From Castellaniella sp. (GTDB lineage Bacteria > Pseudomonadota > Gammaproteobacteria > Burkholderiales > Burkholderiaceae_B), in the NCBI RefSeq assembly GCF_004321985.1, contig NZ_SCQN01000046.1, positions 248,001-312,000 of the forward strand: a stretch of 64,000 nucleotides of DNA. Reading direction: 5' to 3'. Below are positions 7,686-15,868 of this stretch, one piece after another. Each line of letters begins with the position of its first letter. The first letter of the stretch is position 1. The position numbers were made by a program, and so were the translations under genes. Under the pieces are notes generated by a model that ran no database searches, was not told the DNA's origin, and saw only the letters and a list, made by a program, of their open reading frames with translations.

Positions 7686-7863
7686 TCAAGTCTCCGTGAT
7701 AATGTCCGGCCGCAAGACGTCAGCGCCCAGCACGATACCATCGCGTATCTTTGCCGACGCGGCAACCCGCTATAACCCTGTGTTGTACTGCGTCGCGATC
7801 ATTATGACGACTGCAGCGGGTGCCAGGCGGCATGCGGATGCCTGGCGCCGCGCACTGAATGAG

Positions 7864-7885
7864 AGGGTCCTGCGCAGGGGACCCT
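7864..7885 (-). terminator. Hairpin after fabI, possible terminator
   Basis: AGGGTCC (7864-7870) and GGACCCT (7879-7885) form a 7-bp stem just downstream of the fabI stop on the minus strand. The following bases (CTCATTC) are only mildly T-rich, so it is a weak or factor-dependent terminator at best. The 205-bp gap to the next gene otherwise holds nothing I can recognise. Confidence 0.4.
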
Positions 7886-7890
7886 GAGGG

Positions 7891-8673
7891 TCATTCCATC
7901 CCGGGCACGGTGCTGGAGAATCCGCAGTCCACGTGCAGGATTTCGCCGGTGACGCCGGCCGCCAGGTCCGAGAGCAGGAACGCGGCCGCGTTGCCTACGT
8001 CCTCGGTCGTGACGTTGCGCCGCAGCGGTGACTGCGATTCCACATACTTCAGCATGTTGGAGAAGTCGCGAATCCCGCTGGCGGCGAGCGTCTTGATGGG
8101 GCCGGCCGAAATGCCGTTGGCGCGCAGGCCCTTGGGCCCCAGCGACCGTGCCAGGTAGCGCACGCTCGCCTCCAGGGATGCCTTCGCCAGGCCCATCATG
8201 TTGTAGTTGGGGATGGCCTTTTCCGCCCCCAGGTAGGTCAGGGTCAGGACCGAGCCGTTGCGTCCCTGGAGCAGCGGGAGGGCGGCTTTGGTCAGTGCTG
8301 GAAAGCTGTAGGCGGAGATGTCGTGTGCGATGCGGTAGTTTTCGCGCGTCATGCCATCCAGGAAATCGCCTTCCAGCGCTTCGCGCGGCGCGAATCCGAT
8401 GGAGTGCACCAGACCATCCAGGCCGTCCCAGTGGCTATGCAGTGCGGTGAATGCGGCTTCGATCTGGGTGTCGTCCGAGACGTCGCAGGGGATGACGATG
8501 TCGCTGTCCAGTTCGCGCGCGAAGTTGCGCACGCGTTCCTCGAATCGCTCGCCCACGTAGGTGAGGGCGATTTCGGCGCCCTGTTTGCGGCAGGCGTGCG
8601 CGATCCCGTAGGCAATGGAGCGGTTCGAGAGCACGCCCGTGACCAGGATGCGCTTACCGGTTAGAAAACCCAT
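7891..8673 (-). CDS. fabI: Enoyl-[acyl-carrier-protein] reductase (NADH)
   Basis: A 260-residue short-chain dehydrogenase that carries out the last reduction of each fatty-acid elongation round (trans-2-enoyl-ACP to acyl-ACP). The FabI cofactor motif is clear at the N-terminus ([20 protein letters not shown]). The catalytic pair is Y147 and Y157-x6-K164 (NYNMMGLAK), and the typical VHSIGFAP and [11 protein letters not shown] segments are present. Length is as expected for FabI, so this is the main triclosan/isoniazid-type target isozyme rather than FabV. It is downstream of mltD on the same strand, separated by two strong palindromes. Confidence 0.95.
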   Translation of the reverse strand: MGFLTGKRILVTGVLSNRSIAYGIAHACRKQGAEIALTYVGERFEERVRNFARELDSDIVIPCDVSDDTQIEAAFTALHSHWDGLDGLVHSIGFAPREALEGDFLDGMTRENYRIAHDISAYSFPALTKAALPLLQGRNGSVLTLTYLGAEKAIPNYNMMGLAKASLEASVRYLARSLGPKGLRANGISAGPIKTLAASGIRDFSNMLKYVESQSPLRRNVTTEDVGNAAAFLLSDLAAGVTGEILHVDCGFSSTVPGME

Positions 8674-8767
8674 GATGTTGTCCTACTGGTTAGAGTGATA
8701 GTTGGGCCATAGTTTACCCACACTCGTTCCACCTCGCCGCTTGCATGCGGCTCCTTAGTTGCCCCCA

Positions 8768-8831
8768 CGGCATGGCTTGCAAGCCATGCCGGTTCGTGAG
8801 GCTTGTCATCGCCCGCAGGGGCGATGACAAG
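8768..8831. repeat. Two adjacent perfect palindromes between mltD and fabI
   Basis: A 24-bp perfect palindrome (8768-8791, CGGCATGGCTTG and its complement, no loop) is followed 10 bp later by a 13-bp perfect stem with a GCAG loop (8802-8814 and 8819-8831, CTTGTCATCGCCC type). Neither is followed by a T-run on either strand, so a standard terminator is unlikely. They occupy the gap between mltD and fabI, both read on the minus strand, and could be an mRNA-stabilising or REP-like element. Confidence 0.8.
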
Positions 8832-8838
8832 TCCACAC

Positions 8839-10224
8839 TCACCCCTGTACATCCGCTCCGGGGACTCGGATGCGTTGGCCGGTCGAGAGCGACGTGTTCC
8901 TCAGGTTGTTCAGCTTGCGCAGGGCGTCTACCGAAGTGTTGTAGCGGCGAGCCAGGGAATACAGCGTGTCGCCGCGTTGGATGGTGTGCGTGCGGGCCAC
9001 TGGTTCGCGGCGCGGGTAATTGCGGCCCGTGCTGCGTACGCTGGCGGCGGGCCTGCTGATCTCACGTTTGGGGGTGTCGATTGCCTGGGGCTGGTAGGAG
9101 ACGAATTGCACGCCGCTGGATGGAGCCGCCTGTCTGGGGACCAGCAACGCCGTGGTGGCTCGGGTCGTGCGATTGCTCAAGGCATTGGCCGCGCGAAGCT
9201 GGTCTACCGTGATGCCGTGCTGCCGGGCGATGGTGGTCAGTGATTCGCCGCGCTTGGGTTGGACCAATTCCCAGGATGCCAGATTGCCGCTGTATGCTGC
9301 CAGGTTGCTATTGAAGGTCTGGACCTTGTCCAGCGGCAGGTGCAGGGCTGGGTTGTGCCTGCCCAGGATCACGGGGCGGTTGAACGACGGGTTCAGCGCC
9401 CGGAAGTCGTCCAGCGGCATTTCCGCCAGGGCGGCTGCCACGGCAATGTCCATGTCACGGGACTTGTGGACAGTGGTGAAGTAGGGCGTGTTGCTGACAT
9501 TGGGCAGCACGATTCCAAACTTGTTGGGGCGCGCGATGATGTTCTTGATCGCCTGCAGTTTGGGGACATAGTTGCGAGTCTCGTCCGGGAGGTCGATCGT
9601 CAGGTAGGTTGGCACGATGCCCTGGGACTCGGCTTTGTCCATGGACCGTTTGACCGCGCCTTCGCCCCAGTTGTAGGACGCCAGCGCCAGGTACCAGTCG
9701 CCCTGCAGGTCATACAGGTACGTCAGATAATTCAGTGCCGCCTGGGTGGATGCGACCGGATCGCGGCGCTGGTCGCGCCACCAATCCTGTTCCAGGTTGT
9801 AGTGCAGGCCGGTGCTGGGGATGAATTGCCACAGACCGGAGGCCTGGGATCGCGACAGCGCGGTCGGATCGTAGGCGGATTCCACGAAGGGCAGCAGGGC
9901 CAGCTCGGTCGGCAGGCCGCGGCGGTTCAGTTCGTCGACGATGTAGTAGAGGTATTTTCCCGCCCGTTGGCTCATGAGGAGCACGGATTGCGGGTGCGAG
10001 GCGTAGTAATCGGTCCAGTAGTCGACCCGCTCGCTGTGCAGGTTGGGGATGGCAAAGCCCCGTCGGATGCGGTCCCACATGTCGCGGGGCGGGTTCGTCA
10101 GATCGACGGTCCGGGAGGTGTCCTGTGCGATGTAGGCTCCGCCCTGGTTGGCTTCCTGTCGGTGAGTGGCGCACCCCGCCAGAACCACCAGAACCAGGGG
10201 TAGAAGAAATCGCAGGATTTTCAT
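8839..10224 (-). CDS. mltD: Membrane-bound lytic murein transglycosylase D
   Basis: A 461-residue lipoprotein that cuts peptidoglycan glycan strands to 1,6-anhydro-muropeptides. The signal has a lipobox (LVVLAGC, acylated Cys ~18). The SLT domain (~residues 100-250) has the catalytic ES pattern in PFVESAYDPTALSRSQASGLWQFIPSTG and the ASYNWGEGAV motif. Two LysM repeats follow, around 320-365 (SLTTIARQHGITVDQLRAAN) and 412-458 (GDTLYSLARRYNTSVDALRKLNNL), for glycan binding. It lies 7 bp downstream of gloB on the same strand, the order also known in E. coli (mltD-gloB-yafS-rnhA-dnaQ). Confidence 0.95.
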   Translation of the reverse strand: MKILRFLLPLVLVVLAGCATHRQEANQGGAYIAQDTSRTVDLTNPPRDMWDRIRRGFAIPNLHSERVDYWTDYYASHPQSVLLMSQRAGKYLYYIVDELNRRGLPTELALLPFVESAYDPTALSRSQASGLWQFIPSTGLHYNLEQDWWRDQRRDPVASTQAALNYLTYLYDLQGDWYLALASYNWGEGAVKRSMDKAESQGIVPTYLTIDLPDETRNYVPKLQAIKNIIARPNKFGIVLPNVSNTPYFTTVHKSRDMDIAVAAALAEMPLDDFRALNPSFNRPVILGRHNPALHLPLDKVQTFNSNLAAYSGNLASWELVQPKRGESLTTIARQHGITVDQLRAANALSNRTTRATTALLVPRQAAPSSGVQFVSYQPQAIDTPKREISRPAASVRSTGRNYPRREPVARTHTIQRGDTLYSLARRYNTSVDALRKLNNLRNTSLSTGQRIRVPGADVQG

Positions 10225-10231
10225 GGGTGGA

Positions 10232-11041
10232 TCATTTGAAATCGTTTTTCCATTGTCTCAGACAAGCAAAGACGGCTTGTGGGCTATCCAGGCGGCGGGC
10301 GGCCCTATGGTCTGCTGCTGCGCGTACTTCCGGCTGCCAGGTGCGCATGAACGGATTCGTCTGCAGTTCCAAATCCAGGCGCGACGGCAGCGTCGGCTGG
10401 TTCTGTGCACGCAATCTGGCAGTGTCCCGAGCCCGTGCCTGCAAGGCCACGTTATCGGGTTCGACCTGCAAGGCCCAGCGTATGTTGGCAGCGGTGTATT
10501 CGTGTGCGCAACAGACCAGGGTCTCAGGTCGCAAGTTTCCGATTTTACTCAAGGATTCGAGCATTTGTGCAGGGGTGCCTTCGAAGAGGCGCCCGCATCC
10601 CGCTGCAAACAGCGTATCGCCGCAGAAAATCACCGGGCGTTCGGCGTCGATGAAGCCCACGTAGGCGATATGGCCCGCGGTGTGGCCGGGGATGTCCAGC
10701 ACATGGAACTGCAGGCCGATTCCCGGCAGGTCCACCTGGTCGCCTTCGGACAGAGGCACGTCGCAGGCCGGGAGATTTTCGGCGCGGGGCCCGTAGACGC
10801 GCGCGCCGGTTCGCTGTTGTAATGCACGCACCCCGCCCGTGTGGTCGTTGTGGTGGTGGGTGATCAGAATGGCTTCCAGCGTCAGGCCGTGAGACAGCAG
10901 TGCTTCGACGGGGGCGGGTTCTCCGGGGTCGACGATCAGTGCGTGGCCATTTTTCTGTACCATCCAGATATAGTTGTCCGCCAGTGCGGGAATCGGGATC
11001 AAGGTGGCCGGCGCATCGTCGGCTGGAGCAATCAGTTTCAT
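10232..11041 (-). CDS. gloB: Hydroxyacylglutathione hydrolase (glyoxalase II)
   Basis: A 269-residue metallo-beta-lactamase-fold enzyme that hydrolyses S-lactoylglutathione to lactate and glutathione, the second step of methylglyoxal detoxification. The binuclear metal motif THHHNDHTGG is at residues 61-70, with further ligands in IPGHTAGHIAYVG, FCGDTLFAAGCGRLFEG and CCAHEYT. The C-terminal glutathione-binding part (NPFMRT...) is present, so it is full length. Only 15 bp separate its start from the divergent methyltransferase start, so each promoter must lie within the other gene or overlap it. Confidence 0.95.
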   Translation of the reverse strand: MKLIAPADDAPATLIPIPALADNYIWMVQKNGHALIVDPGEPAPVEALLSHGLTLEAILITHHHNDHTGGVRALQQRTGARVYGPRAENLPACDVPLSEGDQVDLPGIGLQFHVLDIPGHTAGHIAYVGFIDAERPVIFCGDTLFAAGCGRLFEGTPAQMLESLSKIGNLRPETLVCCAHEYTAANIRWALQVEPDNVALQARARDTARLRAQNQPTLPSRLDLELQTNPFMRTWQPEVRAAADHRAARRLDSPQAVFACLRQWKNDFK

Positions 11042-11056
11042 GGCAAAGGAGTCGGG

Positions 11057-11824
11057 GTGGCACTACAGCGCGCAATGCCGATCGAATTGGCGCAATGGCT
11101 GGAAACCCCGATGGGGCAATATGTGCGGGCCTGGGAACAGCGCCAGGTCGATGCCATGGTAACCAATGCGTTCGGCTATCATGCCATACAAATCGGCCTG
11201 CCGCATTGGGACTTGCTCCAGGCCAACCGCATCCCCTACAAGGCCTGGGCGCACAGCCCCAGTGCGCCTTTCGGTCAACGGGCCGGACGCCTGATCTGCG
11301 AACCCGAACAGCTTCCATTCGATGGCCAGAGCATCGACCTCATGGTGATGCCGCATACCCTGGAATGGTGCGAGGACCCGCATCAGGTTCTGCGCGAGGT
11401 CGAGCGGGTACTCATGCCCGAGGGCCGAGTGGTGATCACGGGCTTCAACCCATACAGCCTGTGGGGCGTGCGTGAATCCTTGCCCGGGCTTGCGTTGCGG
11501 CTGCCGGTGCCTGTGCCCTCCCAGGTATCGCCGTCGCGTCTGAAGGACTGGTTCAAGCTGCTATCCTTCGAGCTCGATCGCGGGCGTTTCGGTTGTTATG
11601 TTCCCTTGTGTGCGACGCAGGCCTGGTTGCAGCGCTGGCATTTCATGGAACACGCGGGCGACCGTTGGTGGCCGGCGGCCGGTGCGGTTTACGCCATCGC
11701 GGCCGTCAAGCGTGTCATCGGGATGCGTCTGGTGGGGCCGGCATGGCGGGGCGGGAAGCGCCGCCGCGGCCGTCGGGCGGCCGTCGCCCCCGTTGCGAAC
11801 CAATTGAAGGATGATCATGGATGA
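11057..11824 (+). CDS. YafS-like SAM-dependent methyltransferase
   Basis: A 255-residue protein of the Methyltransf_11 type. GTG 11057 is preferred because AAAGGAG ends 5 bases before it; the first ATG (11075) is too far from any ribosome site. The later methyltransferase motifs are good ([54 protein letters not shown]). Motif I near [19 protein letters not shown] is degenerate and lacks the usual GxGxG, as in E. coli YafS, which lies in the same gene order. Substrate unknown. The C-terminus is very Arg/Gly/Ala-rich. It overlaps rnhA by 8 bases. Confidence 0.8.
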   Translation: MALQRAMPIELAQWLETPMGQYVRAWEQRQVDAMVTNAFGYHAIQIGLPHWDLLQANRIPYKAWAHSPSAPFGQRAGRLICEPEQLPFDGQSIDLMVMPHTLEWCEDPHQVLREVERVLMPEGRVVITGFNPYSLWGVRESLPGLALRLPVPVPSQVSPSRLKDWFKLLSFELDRGRFGCYVPLCATQAWLQRWHFMEHAGDRWWPAAGAVYAIAAVKRVIGMRLVGPAWRGGKRRRGRRAAVAPVANQLKDDHG

Positions 11825-12269
11825 TCCCGTCGTGGATATCTGGACCGACGGCGCATGCAAGGGCAATCCCGGCCCCGGTGGCTGGGGTGTGCTGCTGCGC
11901 CAGGGCGCCCGCGAGAAAACGCTGCACGGCGGCGAGGCCCTCACCACGAATAATCGCATGGAGCTGATGGCGGTCATCCAGGCCTTGCGCGCGCTCAAGC
12001 GGCGGTGTGTGGTGACGGTGCATACGGACTCGGTCTATGTAAATAAGGGCATGACGGAATGGTTGCCCAACTGGAAGCGCCGCCAGTGGCGTACGGCCGA
12101 CAAGAAACCCGTGAAGAACGCCGATCTGTGGCAGGCGCTGGACGAACTGGCATCCAGCCATGAACTACACTGGCGCTGGGTGAAGGGCCATGCGGGCGAC
12201 CCCGGCAACGAGCGCGCGGATGCGCTGGCCAATCAGGGCGTCGCGGAACTGCAGACGACGGTTGCCTGA
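11817..12269 (+). CDS. rnhA: Ribonuclease HI
   Basis: A 150-residue enzyme that cuts the RNA strand of RNA-DNA hybrids (R-loops, Okazaki primers). The catalytic acidic residues are visible in the family motifs: D in [19 protein letters not shown] in [14 protein letters not shown] in VHTDSVYV, and the last D with its His loop in [16 protein letters not shown]. The basic handle [20 protein letters not shown] is kept, typical of the E. coli-type enzyme. ATG 11817 is chosen over 11811 because GAAGG (11806-11810) then sits 6 bases upstream. The start overlaps the end of the methyltransferase gene. Confidence 0.96.
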   Translation: MDDPVVDIWTDGACKGNPGPGGWGVLLRQGAREKTLHGGEALTTNNRMELMAVIQALRALKRRCVVTVHTDSVYVNKGMTEWLPNWKRRQWRTADKKPVKNADLWQALDELASSHELHWRWVKGHAGDPGNERADALANQGVAELQTTVA

Positions 12270-12287
12270 TTCCCCCACGGAGATCTC

Positions 12288-13016
12288 ATGCGTCAAGTCG
12301 TACTCGATACTGAAACCACGGGCCTGGAACCCGATCAGGGCCATCGCGTGGTGGAGATCGGCTGCGTGGAAATCGTCAATCGCCGGGTGACAGATCACCA
12401 TTTGCACCTGTATCTGAATCCCGATCGCGACAGTGATCCGGATGCGCTCAGGATTCATGGACTGACGACCGAGTTTCTGTCAGAGCATCCGCGCTTTCCA
12501 GAAATCGCGGACCAGCTCGCCAGCTTCGTGAAGGATGCCGAGGTCATCATTCATAACGCGGCCTTCGACGTGAAGTTCCTGAGTGCGGAGCTTGAACGCG
12601 CGTCCTTGCCGGAGTTCCCGACGCTTTGCGCGGAGATCACCGATTCGCTGCTGGTCGCGCGCGAGATGTTCCCTGGCAAGCGCAACAACCTGGATGCGCT
12701 GTGCGAGCGATTCGGCATTTCGCATGCGCATCGTACGCTGCACGGCGCCTTGCTGGATGCGGAGTTGCTGGGCGAGGTCTGGCTGGCCATGACGCGCGGC
12801 CAGGATTCGCTGCTTGGCGACGGCTTGGATGGCGCCGTTGGTCCCGAGGGTGGCGCCAGCTCGGCGCAGTCTGGGTTTGATGCGTCGGGCCTGGCGGTGG
12901 TTTCCGTCAGTGAGCAGGACCTGCAGGCCCACGAAGCCTACCTGGATGAGCTGGATAAGGCCGTCGGCGGTCAGAGCCTCTGGCGCCGGCTGGGGCTTGG
13001 TTCCGATCGTGTATAA
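12288..13016 (+). CDS. dnaQ: DNA polymerase III epsilon subunit (3'-5' proofreading exonuclease)
   Basis: A 242-residue DEDDh exonuclease of the replicase core. Exo I is VLDTETTGLE (D7, E9), Exo II is IIHNAAFDVKFL, and Exo III has the DEDDh histidine in HRTLHGALLDAELL. The first ~180 residues are the nuclease. The C-terminal ~55 residues, with a Gly/Ser/Ala linker and a helical end, match the tether to the polymerase alpha subunit and clamp. It follows rnhA by 18 bp on the same strand, and a tRNA gene follows it, an arrangement like E. coli rnhA/dnaQ/aspV. Confidence 0.95.
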   Translation: MRQVVLDTETTGLEPDQGHRVVEIGCVEIVNRRVTDHHLHLYLNPDRDSDPDALRIHGLTTEFLSEHPRFPEIADQLASFVKDAEVIIHNAAFDVKFLSAELERASLPEFPTLCAEITDSLLVAREMFPGKRNNLDALCERFGISHAHRTLHGALLDAELLGEVWLAMTRGQDSLLGDGLDGAVGPEGGASSAQSGFDASGLAVVSVSEQDLQAHEAYLDELDKAVGGQSLWRRLGLGSDRV

Positions 13017-13076
13017 TCGCTGTCTTTCCAGTTGGCCACCCCGCGCGTTCCGCGCAATTCCGGGTGGCGTCCAACT

Positions 13077-13151
13077 GGGCGGTTAGCTCAGGGGTAGAGC
13101 GCTGCCTTCACACGGCAGAGGTCACTGGTTCGATACCAGTACCGCCCACCA
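13077..13151 (+). tRNA. tRNA-Val (anticodon CAC)
   Basis: A full cloverleaf with encoded CCA. Acceptor GGGCGGT (13077-13083) pairs with ACCGCCC (13141-13147), followed by discriminator A and CCA. The D arm contains AGCTCAGGGGTAGAGC. The anticodon stem is CTGCC/GGCAG around loop TTCACAC, giving anticodon CAC (reads GUG). The T arm is CTGGTTCGATACCAG. Length is 75 nt including CCA. The region from the tRNA to 13397 holds no gene I can support. Confidence 0.97.
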
Positions 13152-13397
13152 GTTTCCCCCAAATATCCCAGAATCTTCAGGCACCGATAGGCATGCGCCA
13201 ATGTCCTTGCCCGACATCGGGTCCCGGATTCCTGCAGGGACTCTCCTCTCTATGTGCGGGCCTCATCCGAACGGCTGGTCGGCCATCTGCCCCTCGCAGA
13301 CACCGACAGAAAACCTTTATCATGATCCGACACAGGATGTCGTGAATCCCCCGAGACTGTGACTCCCGTACGTGCGATAGAGGTAGGAGATCGTACC

Positions 13398-13640
13398 GTG
13401 AGACACCCGACCTTCCCCCCACTTCTTGTTGCGCAGGCCTCCCGAGGGCAGGCGGATGACTTCGTCGATGCACAATCGCATCCGGTGGGGCCGGTGTCAC
13501 GCATGATCGAGGTGGCCACGCATGAAGCTCACAAGGAAGCGCTGGCTCGCTGGCCCCTGCTCGCGGAAATCGATCGGTCGCTTGCTGAGAAAGGCAATGC
13601 GCCCGTCGAGCTGGATTCTGCCTCCGGAGTCTCGTCATGA
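13398..13640 (+). CDS. Small protein upstream of bcsQ (BcsR/BcsP-like position)
   Basis: An 80-residue protein. GTG 13398 is chosen because AGGAG (13385-13389) lies 8 bases before it; an upstream in-frame GTG at 13359 has no ribosome site. The sequence is polar and partly disordered, with a helical end (HEAHKEALARWPLLAEIDRSLAEKG). It ends in an ATGA overlap with bcsQ, so the two are co-translated. Small genes (bcsR, bcsP) often precede bcsQ in cellulose operons; the position and build fit, but the sequence match is too weak for a firm name. Confidence 0.55.
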   Translation: MRHPTFPPLLVAQASRGQADDFVDAQSHPVGPVSRMIEVATHEAHKEALARWPLLAEIDRSLAEKGNAPVELDSASGVSS

Positions 13641-14359
13641 ATCTCATGACCCTGACCGGTGTGCGGGGGGGCTGCGGAACTACGACCATCACGGGGATGC
13701 TGGGCGATGCGCTGCATGCGCTCGATCAACGGGTATTGCTGGTAGATCTGAACGCCTCGGACCTGCTGCGGCTGCATTTCGACGTGCCTCACGCGGACGG
13801 GCATGGCTGGGTGGTATCTCTGTTCCCGTCCGACTGGCGGCAGCAGGCATTCCAGCTCGACGACCATCTGACGTTGGTGCCGTTCGGCCGCAAGGCGATT
13901 GAGGAATCGGGAGTATCGCACCTGCTGCGCGGTGATGATTTCTGGCTCCAGGTGCTGCCGGATCTGGACCAGGACTTCGACTGGGCGCTCTTCGACTGCC
14001 CCCCGTACCCTAACCGGCTGGCGCCGGCTCTGCGATTTCGCAGTACGCTGGACGTGCTGGTGGCGCGTCCGGACATCGCCGCCCATGTCCTGTTGGCGCA
14101 AATTGGGCTGGAAGCAACCAGCCATCTGCTGATCAATGACTTCGATCCTGGGCGGCAACTGGCCTGCGACGTCGTTCTGGACTGGCATTGCCGCTATGGG
14201 GCGCGTGTACTGACGCAACCTGTCTATCGAGATGAAAGCTTGCATGAAGCACTGGCGTACAAAAGGCCTGTGACCCGCTACTTGCCGGACGCGGCCGCCA
14301 GCCAGGCGGCCCGGACCCTGGCGCAATGGTGTCTGTCTGCCCGGTCGTCCGCGGCCTGA
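13637..14359 (+). CDS. bcsQ: BcsQ/YhjQ-type ParA-like ATPase
   Basis: A 240-residue MinD/ParA-family ATPase of the cellulose-biosynthesis type. The N-terminus has the deviant Walker A GVRGGCGTTT, followed by LLVDLNASDLLRLHF and the Walker B-like WALFDCPPYPN. BcsQ proteins place cellulose or related exopolysaccharide machines in the cell, often at a pole. No cellulose synthase (bcsA, B or C) is in the window. Instead the convergent neighbours are a LuxR regulator and pgaABCD, so it may now serve PNAG export or be a leftover of a cellulose locus. It overlaps the preceding small gene by 4 bases. Confidence 0.75.
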   Translation: MNLMTLTGVRGGCGTTTITGMLGDALHALDQRVLLVDLNASDLLRLHFDVPHADGHGWVVSLFPSDWRQQAFQLDDHLTLVPFGRKAIEESGVSHLLRGDDFWLQVLPDLDQDFDWALFDCPPYPNRLAPALRFRSTLDVLVARPDIAAHVLLAQIGLEATSHLLINDFDPGRQLACDVVLDWHCRYGARVLTQPVYRDESLHEALAYKRPVTRYLPDAAASQAARTLAQWCLSARSSAA

Positions 14360-14420
14360 TGGATGTCGAGACCAGACCGAGGGAACCCGGCATCGTCTGG
14401 AGGCAGGGCTATTCGACCGG

Positions 14421-15290
14421 TTAAGGGCCGGAGACATGTGACTCGTGCCAGCCGAGCGTGGCTCCCCTGGATACCGCAGCGTAGACCGCTGCATTGCGGT
14501 TGTTGACGGACAGCCGCTGATACAAGGCCTCGGTATGGGTCTTGGCCGTGGCGATCGAGATATTAAGTTCGCGGCTGATTTTCTTCAGGGGAAAGCCTTT
14601 GGCCAGCAGGGCCAGCACTTCGTACTGACGTGGGGTCAGATGCAGCATGTCCGCCTCCCGGCTGATGAGGTCGGGTGTCAGGGCCTGGCTTGTGGTCAGT
14701 CCGACCAGTTCCGCCTGGCGAAGTTCGGTCTGTGGTTTGGGTGCCGCGGGCGCGGCTTTTGGATGGTGCAGCAGGTTGTCGGGCTGGGGCTCGTCGATCC
14801 TGGCGCTGGTGGGTGTTTCGTGCCTGTCATACCATCGGCGCTTTGGTGGTGCTCCGCAGTCGGGAGATATGGCGCCTTCGCCAGCGCCAGCCTGGTGGAA
14901 CATATCCGGATGCGGGAAACATTTTCCGCCCGCCAGGACCAGCATGATGGATGTCTTTAGCACATCCTGTGACGAGTACTTGGAAATGTACCCGGCCAGC
15001 ATCGGTGGCAGATTGAGTACGGAATAGGGTAGCGTCTGGGTATCGGACAGCAGCAGGATGCGGTTTGGCGTGTAGCCTTGCTGGGCCGCCGACACAAGTT
15101 CGATCATCTTGTCGTACGCCCCGGGCACGGACAGCAGCATCAGATCAGTGTTCGCCTTCTGGGGGGCGCCCTGGAATAGCTGAGCATAATCGATGCCCGT
15201 CGTGACAAGCGCGCGGTCTAGGGTCTGCAGCAGCTTCAAGATACCCAAACGCAGCAGCGTATTGGGCTCTACTACGATGACGTTCGCCAT
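14421..15290 (-). CDS. LuxR-type regulator with degenerate receiver domain
   Basis: A 289-residue protein. The C-terminus has a clear LuxR HTH (LTPRQYEVLALLAKGFPLKKISRELNISIATAKTHTEALYQRLSVNNRNAAV). The N-terminal ~120 residues have the response-regulator fold pattern (ANVIVVEPNTLLRLGILKLL ... GYISKYSSQDV), but the acidic pocket is lost: E8-P9 replaces the usual Asp pair and Ser54 stands where the phosphoryl-accepting Asp should be (DLMLLSVPG). It probably works without phosphorylation. A long Pro/Ala/Gln linker joins the domains. It follows pgaD by 71 bp on the same strand and is the obvious local candidate for control of the curli/PNAG genes. Confidence 0.8.
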   Translation of the reverse strand: MANVIVVEPNTLLRLGILKLLQTLDRALVTTGIDYAQLFQGAPQKANTDLMLLSVPGAYDKMIELVSAAQQGYTPNRILLLSDTQTLPYSVLNLPPMLAGYISKYSSQDVLKTSIMLVLAGGKCFPHPDMFHQAGAGEGAISPDCGAPPKRRWYDRHETPTSARIDEPQPDNLLHHPKAAPAAPKPQTELRQAELVGLTTSQALTPDLISREADMLHLTPRQYEVLALLAKGFPLKKISRELNISIATAKTHTEALYQRLSVNNRNAAVYAAVSRGATLGWHESHVSGP

Positions 15291-15361
15291 CGTGGGCCCC
15301 TTATCGAGTGTTCAAACGTTTGTCATTGTTTATCCGAATGCAAGGTTTAGCAATCCTTGTC

Positions 15362-15868
15362 TTATGAGGGTTGACTCATTTCTTCACGGTAACGGTTGTC
15401 CGCAGCGGTCCGGGGCATTTGCACCACATTGTCGGGAGGGTGACGCTCGCGTGCGAAATCAATCAGGCTGATCTGACCTTCGTCCGTATGGTGGACGCAG
15501 GTGATCTGGCTGTCATGCAGCACCTTTAGTTGCGCGGGGTCGATGCTGAAGCTGGCTGCCAGATCCGCGTCGGTCAGGATGGTCGGAGGTTTGCGCCGGT
15601 CCAGCCCGCCAAACCGCAGGGCGTTGTAGCCGGCCCAGGCGAGCAGCAGCAGCGCGATGCCGACCGCCACCAGTGCGTAGACCAACAGGGTATGCGCATG
15701 AGGCAGCAGCTGCGAGGCGATAGGGGCGGTGAGGCCATGTATCCTGCCCTCCAGGATGGGCCGGATACCTGCCGCGAACAGATAGCAGAACGCGAACCAG
15801 GCCAGAGCGGTCAGCAGGAAGTCGATCAGAGCGACGGCTCTGGTGCGGGGAGTCTTGATGATCATCAT
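15362..15868 (-). CDS. pgaD: PNAG biosynthesis protein PgaD
   Basis: A 168-residue inner-membrane protein with two membrane segments (about residues 13-35 and 58-82) and a soluble C-terminal tail. PgaD partners the glycosyltransferase PgaC in making and exporting poly-beta-1,6-N-acetylglucosamine, and in other bacteria stabilises it in response to cyclic di-GMP. It overlaps pgaC by 4 bases (ATGA), which supports strict coupling. The cytoplasmic tail holds a short ILTDADLAASFSIDPAQLKVLHDSQ helix-rich stretch typical of the family. In Bordetella the gene is called bpsD. Confidence 0.85.
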   Translation of the reverse strand: MMIIKTPRTRAVALIDFLLTALAWFAFCYLFAAGIRPILEGRIHGLTAPIASQLLPHAHTLLVYALVAVGIALLLLAWAGYNALRFGGLDRRKPPTILTDADLAASFSIDPAQLKVLHDSQITCVHHTDEGQISLIDFARERHPPDNVVQMPRTAADNRYREEMSQPS

